Below are positions 15,329-23,994 of a DNA stretch of 33,111 nt, one piece after another. Position 1 is the first letter of the stretch. Every line of letters begins with the position of its first letter. Both the position numbers and the translations under genes were made by a program. The stretch is taken from contig CAZMVD010000037.1 in assembly GCA_964569425.1 (NCBI GenBank), forward strand, positions 1-33,111. Reading direction: 5' to 3'. The DNA is from JACQXM01 sp964569425 (GTDB taxonomy: Bacteria; Planctomycetota; Phycisphaerae; UBA1845). The notes under the pieces are model-generated. The model was not told the origin of the DNA and searched no databases. It saw nothing but the letters and a program-made list of their open reading frames with translations.

Positions 15329-17007
15329 TCAGGATTCGCCGTTCTCACGTCGAAACGCGTCAACCGCCGCGTGGACAGACGGATAGTATGCTGCCTGACC
15401 GAGTTGCTCCGCATGCCCGATTCGTTCCAGTTTCTCGCGGAGCGGTCGGTTGGCTCGGGCGATGCGCAGGGAGATTCCCTTGTCCCGCAAGTCGCGAGTC
15501 AGTCTGGAAACGGCCTCGGCCGCGGTGACGTCGATCTCCCAAACCGCCTGCATATCCACCAGAAAACAGCGAACCGGGTTGGGGCTGGCCTGGATCAGCT
15601 CGCGTACCCGATGGACGAAGTGCTCGGCGTTGGCAAAAAACAACGGCGCATAGAATCGATACGCGATCAGCCCGGGAATCGTCTGGGCCTCCGGTGATTC
15701 ACCCACGGCGTGGTACCGCCCCGTGCCGGGCACCTCACAGAGAACGACGTCCAGAGGCCGGGCCAGTCGAGCCAGCAGGTAGATCAGCGTCACCATGACG
15801 CCGATGACAATGCCCGGAACGACACCCACAATCAGGACCCCCAGGGCCACCACGATGGCAAGCCCGAAGCCCATCGGACTGAGACGCAGCAGCAGCCGGA
15901 ATTCCCGCAACTCGATGAGGTGCCAGCCGGCGAATACAAGGATCGCAGCCAACGCTACCGTCGGGAGCGCGCGGAGCAGCGGAGTCAGAAAGAGCAGGAA
16001 CAGCGCCAGCATTCCGGCGGCTACGAGGCTGACTACCTGCGACCTTCCACCGACCGAATCGCTGACCGCGGTACGCGACTGACTCGCTCCCACCGAGAAT
16101 CCCTGAAACAATCCGGCTGCCATGTTGGCGAGCGCAAGCGAGGCCAGTTTCCGATTGGCGCTGATCTCGTAACCGTTCTTGGCGGCGAACGCGCGGGCCA
16201 GCAGGATTCCCTGCGGAAACGTAAGCAGTGCAATGCCCAGCGCCGCGGGCACCAGCTCGCGAACGTCGCGCAGCGAAACCACGGGAGCTTGAAACTCCGG
16301 CAGGCCCGGCGGCACCTCGCCTACCACCCGCACGCCCTTGTTCTCAAGCCCAAGGACCACCGAAACAACAAGTGTGGCGACGGCAATGACCAGCGGGCCA
16401 GGTACGCGCGGGGCAAGACGCCGCAACACCGCCAGTGTGGCGATCGATCCCAGACCCAATCCGAGCGTAAGGGGGTGGTATCTTCAATTCGGCGCGCGAC
16501 CTCCGCAACGAATGGGAAGAAGTCGTGCTCTTCGGTCTTGATCCCGAAGAGCTTGCCCAACTGCGTAGACACCAGAATGAGGGCCGCGCCGGAAAGATAT
16601 CCCAGAAGAACCGGCTTGGAGAGGAAGTCTGCGACGACTCCGGTCCGGAGTCCCGCAGCCAGTAGCATCAAACCACCACCCAGGAGCGCCAAAACCCCCG
16701 CCGGTGCCGCCGCCCGCGCCGGGTCACCCGCGGCGAGCGGCCCGATTGCGCTGGCCACCAGGATGGTTATCGCCGCATCCGGTCCGGCCACCACCTGTCG
16801 GGAACTGGCGAAGAGCGCATAGCCCACCATGGCCGCCAACGCCGCATAGAGCCCGTGCGCCGGCGGCAAACCAGCAAGCTCCCCGTAGGCAATGACCGAA
16901 GGAATCATGATGACGCAAACGCTCACCCCGGCGGCGACATCCAGTTTCAGGGACGATCGTCGAGATTCGCCAACGTTTTGTGGTGGGGGAATCGACATGC
17001 TGGTCAC
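15329..17007 (-). pseudogene. SulP-family anion transporter with STAS domain, one frameshift
   Basis: Two overlapping frames together make one SulP transporter (bicarbonate, sulfate or related anions) of about 559 residues. The N-terminal part (17007 to about 16475) has the DVAAGVSVCVIMIPSVIAYGELAGLPPAHGLYAA hallmark region (only partly quoted here by its ends: positions 16870-16945) and several membrane segments. The C-terminal part (to 15329) carries the remaining segments and a cytoplasmic STAS domain (VRCFLVDMQAVWEIDVTAAE). The frames meet at the five-G tract 16471-16475; one extra G there would restore a single reading frame. This may be a true mutation, a phase-variable tract or an assembly error. 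I annotate it as broken, but the protein may be intact. Confidence 0.85.
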
Positions 17008-17256
17008 TTGCCGAAACAGAGGTTTCCTATTCGCCGCCCGTTCGCGAGGCGAGTCCCACTACTGACCGGCGGCGTGAGGTCCGACCATCACCGACCGTCG
17101 CACGGGTCGTTTCCTCGCCGGAAGACGCCGTTCAACTGCTCCGCGGCAACTGGCGGCGCGGAAGAGCACTTCAAGCCCACCGATGACTCGAGGAATAGCG
17201 CGCCACAAACTTTTCGGATCCGTCCAGCTTCACGCACCGCCAACGCCCGCCGCGAC

Positions 17257-20094
17257 TTAGTTGTGAGCGCGAACCGTTCTGGCGACGGGGCTGGAAACCC
17301 GGGTACCGTACCAAAGAACGGCAAGAACTACGACGAATAGCGCGATCGAATCCTCGAAGAACCACGACGAAGAATCCAGCGTCAGTAGCGACCGGTTGAG
17401 AACAGACTGAACAAACAGCGCCGACACGGTCGCCAGCACGCCGAATCGGAGAATGACCCATACCGCCACACCGACCACGCCCAGCCCGACCACAAGCCAA
17501 CCTGTGGCGGGGTGTGCCGATTGCGGCATCGCCAGCGGTAGTAACAAGAGCGTCGTCAGTCCCGCCGCGGCGGCCCGGCTCCGCGTAAGGCGCAGCAGCA
17601 CGACCAGTAGCAGCATCGCCAATACGCCGAGGAAGAGAACCTCCGGAACGGACTCGAGATAGCCGGACAGCGACATCCGCAATCCAAGCCCACTCTGGAT
17701 GATACGCTCGCCAAAAAGCACCGGTCTGGGCACCCACCCGATCGCGGAAACGAGCGCCCGCTCTCCGGCAACCAGCAAAGCCCACGCGGAACCAATGGCC
17801 ACGCCCATCAGAATGTGGCCGCGAACAGCTTGATCACTCGTGTGCCCGGACAGCAATCGGCGCAGGGTGATCATGGTGTCCGGCCAGTGCCGCCGTGCCA
17901 GGGGCTCGACAGCGGCATAACATAGCCCGATGACGGCGGCCACCCCCAGCGAAGCCACCAGCGCACTGCTCAACGCGCTGGTAAGCTCGTTCGCCGTCGC
18001 CCCAGACGGTGTCTCCAACAGTAATGCCAGGAACTGGCAAGACCCGGCGACCAGCCCGATTCGAACCACATCGGACCGATCGACATTTCCGGTTCGGATT
18101 GCCCGAATGGCCCAAGGCAACGCCAGTACCCCGGAAAGCGTAAAGAGCACTCGCCACCATACGAGCACGACTTCCTGGCGCGGAAAGCGGGCCCCCGTTT
18201 GCTGCCTGGCGAAACCACCATTTGAGTTGCTGCGGGAGACCAGCAACGTTACTTGCCCATACCTACCAGCGATGTCAGCTCGGATCACGGGCTCGGAATC
18301 TCCCGTGTAGACGACCCATCCGGTGGCGCCCAGTATCGTCCCACGACCCTCCTTGATTTCCGTCGCCTCACCCCATTGACTCGCAAGCAGTTTTTCCAGC
18401 AGCGCCTTCTGTAAGTCCGGCGATAACTCGCCGGCCTGATTGCGAAAATGCTCCAACGGCGGATCGGCGACTAGCAGGACCGACTCCATTTGAGGGTCAA
18501 ATGCAGTGAGTGCTCGCTGCGCCCCCATGGCTGAGGCGCGCTCCAGATCAGATTCTGTCGACGCAATGAACCGGACGCCGGACGGTCGGCGTGGCAGGCG
18601 CAGGTCCGAACAGACTCGCCAGAAGTAAGGCCGACCCGGAATCGGGAAGTCCGTCAGACCCACGTCGCGACCGGCGATCGAGACAGCAGCATTCCTGATC
18701 GTGTCGGCGTCGGCGAAACCCGACAGGCAGTCGGACGCCACTATCCCCGCTCCGGCCATCATGCTGCGGGCACGCTCATCGAGCGCCGCCGGCGGAAACG
18801 CGCCAGGATTGATCCAGGAGTATTCGGCCGCCGTTCGCATAATCGCCAGCAACAGCAGGAGCGCGACCGTGCCGATCGAGACCCACCGCCGCCGCGCGAC
18901 CGCCAGCGTCGTGGGCCGGGCGAGTGCCACCAGCGTTGGTGATGCGGTGCGGCCCGCCTCCAGGGCCATGCGCAGTACGTCCGTGCCCGGCAGCGCTGCT
19001 GCGACTTCCAGACACGAACGCGGACGTTGCTCCGGCGCTTTGGCAAGGCAGCGCATCACGACCTGTTCCACCTCTGGATTAATGTCCGCGATGACTTCTG
19101 CCAGGGGCGGAGGGCACCCATGCACATGGAATTCCAAATGGTCTCTTATGGACTCCCCGACTGCGGCCCGCCGCCCGCTGAGAATCTCGTAAATCACCAG
19201 GCCCAGGGCATACACATCACTGCGCGGGGAGACGTCCTTGCCGGTGATCTGTTCCGGAGCCATGTACGCGGGCGTTCCCGCGGGCAGCTTTTGTGCGCCG
19301 ATCTGCCCGGGCAGTACGGCAAGCCCGAAATCGGTAAGCTTCACGACCCCGCGCCCGTCAAGCATCACATTGGCCGGCTTCAGATCACGGTGTATCACGC
19401 CGGCACGATGCACCGCATCAAGCCCAAGGCATATCTGTCGGGCGACGTCGATCGCCTTCTCCGTCGGAAGGCGGCCGATGCGCCGCAACAGACCGGCGAG
19501 GTCCTCGCCGTCCAGGTACTCCATGGAAATGAAGAATGTCCCTTCCGCTTCCCCGATGTCGTGGATGCGGCAGACGTTCGGATGCGTCACGGATCGGGCC
19601 GTACGGGCCTCGTTCTTGAAGAGCGTCGTCCACACGGGGTTTCCTGCGAGCTGCAGGTGGATCAGCTTCAACGCCACCGTTTCGCCCAGGGTCAGATCCT
19701 CTGCGCGGTAAACGCGCCCCATGCCCCCCGCACCCAGTACGGCCACAATCCGGTAACGACCGGCAAAAATCTGGCCCGTGGTCAGGGCATCCGGGGTCTC
19801 GTTCTCATCATTCGACTGGCGCGCCGCGCGCGCCGCCGGTTTCTCCGCAAGCAGGTCGCCCGCTCGAACCGGGGACGTCTGACTCTCACCTGCACGGTCG
19901 GCTTCCAACGGACTCTGGGGAAGCAACGCCTGCGTGCCGGCCTTCTCATGATGCTGGAGCAGCTTTTCGATTTCCGCGCAAAGCGACTGGTCGTCCGCAC
20001 AGCGCTCGGAAACGAAAGCCCTTCTTTGGTCCGGAGGTTTCTCGATGGCCTCCAGAAAGATCTCTTTGGCCTGAAGGTGACGTTGACTTGTCAT
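17257..20094 (-). CDS. Membrane Ser/Thr protein kinase
   Basis: 945 residues from ATG 20094. An N-terminal helical segment (about 1-55) is typical of planctomycete kinases. A Pkn2-type kinase domain occupies about 114-375: GAGGMG loop (121-126), VALK Lys143, HRDLKPAN with Asp237, DFG Asp255 and GTPAYMAPE. All catalytic residues are present. A membrane segment near 420 is followed by an extracytoplasmic region of roughly 200 residues. At least seven further hydrophobic segments run to the end, an unusual sensor or transport-like tail. The start overlaps the sigma-factor stop by one base (TGATG), with no separate ribosome site, so translation is coupled. The upstream frame to 20148 was rejected for that reason. 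Confidence 0.93.
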   Translation of the reverse strand: MTSQRHLQAKEIFLEAIEKPPDQRRAFVSERCADDQSLCAEIEKLLQHHEKAGTQALLPQSPLEADRAGESQTSPVRAGDLLAEKPAARAARQSNDENETPDALTTGQIFAGRYRIVAVLGAGGMGRVYRAEDLTLGETVALKLIHLQLAGNPVWTTLFKNEARTARSVTHPNVCRIHDIGEAEGTFFISMEYLDGEDLAGLLRRIGRLPTEKAIDVARQICLGLDAVHRAGVIHRDLKPANVMLDGRGVVKLTDFGLAVLPGQIGAQKLPAGTPAYMAPEQITGKDVSPRSDVYALGLVIYEILSGRRAAVGESIRDHLEFHVHGCPPPLAEVIADINPEVEQVVMRCLAKAPEQRPRSCLEVAAALPGTDVLRMALEAGRTASPTLVALARPTTLAVARRRWVSIGTVALLLLLAIMRTAAEYSWINPGAFPPAALDERARSMMAGAGIVASDCLSGFADADTIRNAAVSIAGRDVGLTDFPIPGRPYFWRVCSDLRLPRRPSGVRFIASTESDLERASAMGAQRALTAFDPQMESVLLVADPPLEHFRNQAGELSPDLQKALLEKLLASQWGEATEIKEGRGTILGATGWVVYTGDSEPVIRADIAGRYGQVTLLVSRSNSNGGFARQQTGARFPRQEVVLVWWRVLFTLSGVLALPWAIRAIRTGNVDRSDVVRIGLVAGSCQFLALLLETPSGATANELTSALSSALVASLGVAAVIGLCYAAVEPLARRHWPDTMITLRRLLSGHTSDQAVRGHILMGVAIGSAWALLVAGERALVSAIGWVPRPVLFGERIIQSGLGLRMSLSGYLESVPEVLFLGVLAMLLLVVLLRLTRSRAAAAGLTTLLLLPLAMPQSAHPATGWLVVGLGVVGVAVWVILRFGVLATVSALFVQSVLNRSLLTLDSSSWFFEDSIALFVVVLAVLWYGTRVSSPVARTVRAHN

Positions 20095-20675
20095 CAAGGA
20101 TCGCTGCTGGTCAATTGGGCGTGGAGCCACGCCTTGGCATGCGTCCACTCCCCCTCCACGAGGCGTTTGGAAACACCAAGATAATCCGCGACTTCCTGCA
20201 CGGTCAGTCCGCCAAAGAACCGCAACTCCACGATTTGAGCCTGCCGGGAGTCAAGAGCCGCAAGGCGCTCCAGGGCCAGATGAAGTTCGGTTACGTCCAC
20301 GGACCGCGACTCGGTTCCGATCAGGTCGTCATGAATGGAAATCGGCCGCATGCCCCCGCCGCGCTTGAGCCGCTTCTGCGCGCGGGCATGGTCTATGAGG
20401 ATCCGTCGCATCATCGCGGCGCCAACGGCAAGAAAGTGCGTGCGCCCTTGCCAATCCACCCGCAACTGGCCCATGAGCCGCAGGTAGGTTTCGTGGACAA
20501 GGGCCGTCGGCTGCAAGGCATGGCCGGCTCGCTCACCCGCAAGGTATCGACCCGCTATCTCACGCATTTCGTCGTAAACGAGCGGCAGGAGGCGCCGCGC
20601 AATTTCGGCGGCCGGCACGGTTTCGGCGTCCGCCAGAATCCTGGTAACTTGCTCTGACCGGTCAGGTTCGCCCAT
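20094..20675 (-). CDS. ECF-type RNA polymerase sigma factor
   Basis: 193 residues. Region 2 runs over ARRLLPLVYDEMREIAGRYL and ALQPTALVHETYLRL. Region 4 has LDSRQAQIVELRFFGGLTVQ and the helix-turn-helix VADYLGVSKRLVEGEW. This is the sigma-70 ECF-like subfamily common in Planctomycetota and some other soil bacteria, usually next to a Ser/Thr kinase, with the kinase assumed to control its activity. The first Met giving a family-length protein is ATG 20675; the frame is open to 20891 but that part lacks homology. It shares one base with the kinase gene downstream. Confidence 0.93.
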   Translation of the reverse strand: MGEPDRSEQVTRILADAETVPAAEIARRLLPLVYDEMREIAGRYLAGERAGHALQPTALVHETYLRLMGQLRVDWQGRTHFLAVGAAMMRRILIDHARAQKRLKRGGGMRPISIHDDLIGTESRSVDVTELHLALERLAALDSRQAQIVELRFFGGLTVQEVADYLGVSKRLVEGEWTHAKAWLHAQLTSSDP

Positions 20676-21000
20676 CGCCTCGGCCACTCCGTACCGCGCA
20701 GCAGACTCATTCAATCGGCTGTTGGCGGTGGCGAAACATTGTGCCCCATCCGCATGGCGGGCGAAAGGCCCCTCTTCGCGATGGAACAGGTCGGGCGGTA
20801 ATGTCGCAAATCGAGTGCCAATGAAAGAGGCGGTCGCCGCGGACCACACCATTCCGCTTGCGACCGCCCAGTCGGACTCCCCGCAGAGCACGACCCATCG
20901 AACCCATCCCTGAAGCGGGGCGAGCCGCGGACTTCAGCCCGCGCAGATGTACCCGACCCGGTTTCCGGGATGGGCGCCTGGTCGGTTGGCTCCGGAACCG
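20676..21000. other. Gene-free stretch upstream of the sigma factor
   Basis: I see no supported gene. The sigma-factor frame continues open into it on minus, without family similarity, so a longer N-terminus cannot be ruled out. No convincing promoter or hairpin was found. Confidence 0.3.
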
Positions 21001-21111
21001 TTAACCGAAATTCCCGCCAAACCAACCTGTAATCACCTGGAGAAGCTGCCCTGCGAACAATTCCACGATCGTCGCAATGAGCAAACTCCAAAAAGAATCC
21101 AATCCAGGCAT
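21001..21111 (-). CDS. 36-residue hydrophobic small protein
   Basis: ATG 21111 is preceded by AGGAG with seven bases between, a strong ribosome-binding site. The product starts MPGLDSFWSLLIATIVEL and ends TGWFGGNFG. It has one hydrophobic helix (about 7-31) and few charges, so it is probably a single-pass membrane peptide. The frame closes with TAA. No family is recognised. Minus-strand neighbours include a small lipoprotein 440 bp upstream. Codon content is too short for statistics; the ribosome site is the main support. Confidence 0.55.
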   Translation of the reverse strand: MPGLDSFWSLLIATIVELFAGQLLQVITGWFGGNFG

Positions 21112-21554
21112 GTCTTTTCTCCTAATCCCAGAGAGCCCTGCAGCCCCACAGGTCTCTCTTTCACCATGCCACGAGCCGAACCGGTTTCGGCCGTAAAGGG
21201 CTTGCCAGGCAGTCGCATGGTCCGCTTACGCGCGGGTGGCCGAGGTGGCGAGGGCATTAACCAGGTCAGGATCTTCTCGCCGCCCGCCGGTGTGGACCCA
21301 AATGGGCATGCCGAACAAGCCTGGCAGCGATGTACGGCGGTCAATCCTGCACCCAATCAACTCGCGTCACCTCTCCGACAGCCCTTACGCGACTTTTCTT
21401 CTCAGCGTCCGCAAACCGGGGGGAGAATTGACAGGGAGCGGAGTTGAGTGCTCAAAAACGCATCATGACGGGGTAGCGCGGGCTCACCATGACGGGGGGG
21501 TAGACCGCGGCACAATGCACGGGATTCAGTGGCGAAGTGTTCTGCTCGGAGGAC
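21112..21554. other. Gene-free stretch between two small genes
   Basis: 443 bp with no supported coding region. Open frames here have no protein-like pattern. Two near copies of CATGACGGGG occur at 21464-21472 and 21487-21497, possible remnants of a degenerate repeat. Confidence 0.3.
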
Positions 21555-21833
21555 CTATCTTTTCGTGCCCTCGACTGCGTCCGTAACACCATTCTCCGTG
21601 GCTTCATCGATCCCCTCCAGGAAAGAGCCGGGATCAAGACCTGTGAGCGTCATCAACTCGCCAATGGTTTTCTCAACGATCGTGTCGATCACTTCGTCAA
21701 TCGTCTCTCGGAGCGCTTCCTCTCCCGACGTGCGCACAGCTTCCACGATAACGTCGGGAACGGATCCGCAGCCCCATGCAGCCCCCGCGCATCCGACCAG
21801 AAGCGTTGTCAACCGTCCCAGTTTCTTCATCAT
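21555..21833 (-). CDS. Small lipoprotein
   Basis: 92 residues. MMKKLGRLTTLLVGC is a lipoprotein signal with lipobox LVGC at 12-15; a second Cys at 22 (AWGC) is an alternative acylation site. The mature part is short, acidic and helical (EALRETIDEVIDTIVEKTI), ending in EGTKR. Small lipoproteins with this kind of helix are common in planctomycete genomes, and no function is known. I chose ATG 21833 because GGAGAGG sits six bases before it; earlier ATGs at 21848 and 21839 overlap that site. The upstream small ORF ends two bases before this start. Confidence 0.75.
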   Translation of the reverse strand: MMKKLGRLTTLLVGCAGAAWGCGSVPDVIVEAVRTSGEEALRETIDEVIDTIVEKTIGELMTLTGLDPGSFLEGIDEATENGVTDAVEGTKR

Positions 21834-21835
21834 AG

Positions 21836-22120
21836 TCATCCTCTCCATTCTCCTTTAGGTCGGCCCTCGTCTGGGGTCGAACCCGCCGTACGCCTCTTCT
21901 TGGAGTAGGGGGTCTTGCCTGGTTTCCCTCTCCCTTCCGAAGTTGGCGGCAGCGGGGCTTTGCGGATCCTTTCTTCACGACCTCCATCCCGGCGATCAAG
22001 ATAGGCCTCAAGACACCACTGGCAGCAGAACATCGAGTTGCTTGCGAGTCCACAGTTTTGGCACGATTGCAGAATTCGGCGTTCTCCTGTTCCAGTATGC
22101 ACGGATCGCCCCCCTCGCAC
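21836..22120 (-). CDS. Possible small Cys-motif protein
   Basis: 94 residues from GTG 22120, start uncertain. CQNC at 20-23 and CCQWC at 33-37 could form a small zinc site. The rest is basic and low-complexity (SKKRRTAGSTPDEGRPKGEW). Its stop is two bases before the lipoprotein start, and the lipoprotein ribosome site lies inside its last codons, which hints at a two-gene unit. No family is recognised. A competing Cys-containing frame overlaps it, so this may be a chance ORF. Confidence 0.35.
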   Translation of the reverse strand: MRGGRSVHTGTGERRILQSCQNCGLASNSMFCCQWCLEAYLDRRDGGREERIRKAPLPPTSEGRGKPGKTPYSKKRRTAGSTPDEGRPKGEWRG

Positions 22121-22295
22121 TCAGTAGGGGAGCGCCCCCCGCCTTCGCAATAACCAACGCGATTTCTTCCCAGGCCGTCCGCAAGCCGCGTCACGCCAAA
22201 TGGTTCTCGGACTCTGGTCATGCGAAAGAACCCGCCTCGACGCTTGGCCTGGGTCGATGGCGATACGGAACCGGGTGGAAGGGGACGATAGGTCG

Positions 22296-22808
22296 ATGTT
22301 GACGTTTCAGGCCGGTCCGAACTTCTGCGTCGGCAACGGGGCGGCGGCGGACGGACGCTACGTTCCGCTGGATTGCAGACACGAGTCGCCAGAGTTTGAA
22401 CGGGCGGATGCGATGCGAACAGCCCCGGAAGCCACCGGTCGGCCTTTGACGCCGCGAGAGGTATCGAGCCGCTGGTTTTCGCGTGCCCGGGAAGAGATCG
22501 CCGGCGACCGAAGGAACCGCACCGGTTTCTCGAAGTTCTCCGAGTGCGGCCAAGACAAGAAGAAGCCCGATGGCACGATCTGCACCGTCGGCGCGAGGGT
22601 TGGGACTTGCATTTCTGGTGAGTGCGTGACCATCACCAACTGCCGGCACGGCGTCGACTGCCGCGACGCCGCCCACCCGAACGGAAACTGCATCCCCGGC
22701 GTCAGGGGAGATTGCGCCGGCGGTCTCGTCTGCTGCGCCGGCATGGCCGGAGACGGCGTCGGCTATGCCGCTGCCGCGGGACAGAAGAGACGCTGCCGGG
22801 CTGCGTGA
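22296..22808 (+). CDS. Cys-rich protein, function unknown
   Basis: 170 residues from ATG 22296; the frame is open to 22200, so the start is uncertain. The first 85 residues are unrecognised. The second part has many Cys in a spaced pattern: DGTICTVG, GTCISGECV, NCRHGVDCRD, NGNCIPG, GLVCCAG. This resembles small disulfide-rich extracellular modules. Codon third positions there are strongly G/C, supporting true coding. No signal peptide is visible, odd for a disulfide-rich protein, so the 5' end may be lost. Its stop overlaps the next start (GTGA). Confidence 0.55.
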   Translation: MLTFQAGPNFCVGNGAAADGRYVPLDCRHESPEFERADAMRTAPEATGRPLTPREVSSRWFSRAREEIAGDRRNRTGFSKFSECGQDKKKPDGTICTVGARVGTCISGECVTITNCRHGVDCRDAAHPNGNCIPGVRGDCAGGLVCCAGMAGDGVGYAAAAGQKRRCRAA

Positions 22809-23689
22809 ACCTGCGGTCTGCCGGCTCACGTTACCTCGGAGAGAAGCCGCCGGGGTTGACGCCTGAGCGCTTTGCGCCCGGCGTGGCAAACACTGCCTCG
22901 ATCGAACTCAACGGCGTGGTGTCTCCCGATGGTCGGGAGTTCTTCTTCACGCGCATCGTTGACGGCGTGTTCACGATGTATCGGTCGGCGCTCGGTAGGG
23001 AAGGCTGGTCCGATCCAAAGCCGGTTCGGCCGTACGCCGGCGCGGAACGGGCGGACGCGGTCGACATGGCGTACACCTCGGACGCTGACACGCTCTATTT
23101 CCTCGGCAAGGGGGTCATTCAGTCGGCGTCCGGAGTTTCCGAGGGGCTGGATATATGGAGCATGCATCGCCAGGGGGCAGGCTGGTCCCCCGCACGGGTG
23201 GTGCCGCCGCCGGTGAGCACGGAGCACCCCGAGTCGTACCCGTGCGTGGTGCAAGACGGCAGCTTGTACTTCAGTTCGCGCCGCCCCGGGGGCCTTGGCG
23301 AAGCGGACATTTACAGGGCGCAGCGGCTGCCCGACGGCACCTTCGCCGAACCGGTCAACCTCGGCCCGCCGATCAACACGGAACAGTCGGAAGGCGATAC
23401 CTACGTCGCGCCGGATGAGAGTTACCTGATCGTCACGGCCAGACGCCCTGACGGATTGGGCCAGGGCGACCTGTACATCTCCTTCCGCGAGGAGGACGGC
23501 CGGTGGGGCGCGCCGGTGAATCTCGGCAAGCCGATCAACTTAGCTCAAACCGATTTCTGCCCCATGGTGACGCCGGACGGAGCGTACCTGTTCTTCTCGA
23601 GACGCTGGGGCGCCTCGTGGGAGGATACGACGGAGGGTGAAGTCTTCTGGGTAAGTGCCAGGATCCTTGATCAGTTCCGTCCTCGATAA
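22805..23689 (+). CDS. PD40 (WD40-like) beta-propeller protein
   Basis: 294 residues from GTG 22805. YLGEKPPGLTPERFAPGV opens the domain, then repeated blades carry SPDGREFFFTR, LYFSSRRPGGLGEADIY, YLIVTARRPDGLGQGDLY and PDGAYLFFSRR, with NLGKPIN-type links. This is the PD40/TolB-like propeller found in exported proteins of Planctomycetota. Members usually start with a signal peptide or lipobox before YLG; here only about eight residues precede it, so the gene is probably 5'-truncated or frameshifted upstream. The GTG start overlaps the preceding stop by four bases. Role unknown. Confidence 0.82.
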   Translation: MNLRSAGSRYLGEKPPGLTPERFAPGVANTASIELNGVVSPDGREFFFTRIVDGVFTMYRSALGREGWSDPKPVRPYAGAERADAVDMAYTSDADTLYFLGKGVIQSASGVSEGLDIWSMHRQGAGWSPARVVPPPVSTEHPESYPCVVQDGSLYFSSRRPGGLGEADIYRAQRLPDGTFAEPVNLGPPINTEQSEGDTYVAPDESYLIVTARRPDGLGQGDLYISFREEDGRWGAPVNLGKPINLAQTDFCPMVTPDGAYLFFSRRWGASWEDTTEGEVFWVSARILDQFRPR

Positions 23690-23994
23690 ACCATTGAAGC
23701 AACGCCGGCCGAGCCATCGTCGCTCGCAGAGGCGGCTCCGCTTGCGAGTCCTCTCCACCATAGGATTGAGCCAGACGAAAGCGTTTTCGTTCCCTCGTGA
23801 GTTGGATTGCCGCAGGATGGGCGCTGTCCATCTCGCACGAGATGCCGGCTCGATCGCGACAGGGCGATCAAGGCTCTTCCTGCGCATCTCGCTCACCGCC
23901 GCGCTTTGCGGCCACGGGCCATTCGCGATATCCTTATCTACTCCGCACCGCGCGGGCGGACCCGTGGCGGCCGGGAAACTGGGTGGATCGAGCG
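23690..23994. other. Intergenic stretch before the M24 peptidase gene
   Basis: 305 bp without a supported gene. CTCGCA (23723-23728) and TGCGAG (23743-23748) form a six-base inverted repeat, too weak and without a T-run to call a terminator. The peptidase frame is open through part of this region but lacks family similarity there. Confidence 0.3.

Noticed and set aside
21697..22221. Cys-containing 174-codon frame on minus
   Set aside because: It overlaps the better-supported lipoprotein and runs on into low-complexity Arg/Gly sequence.
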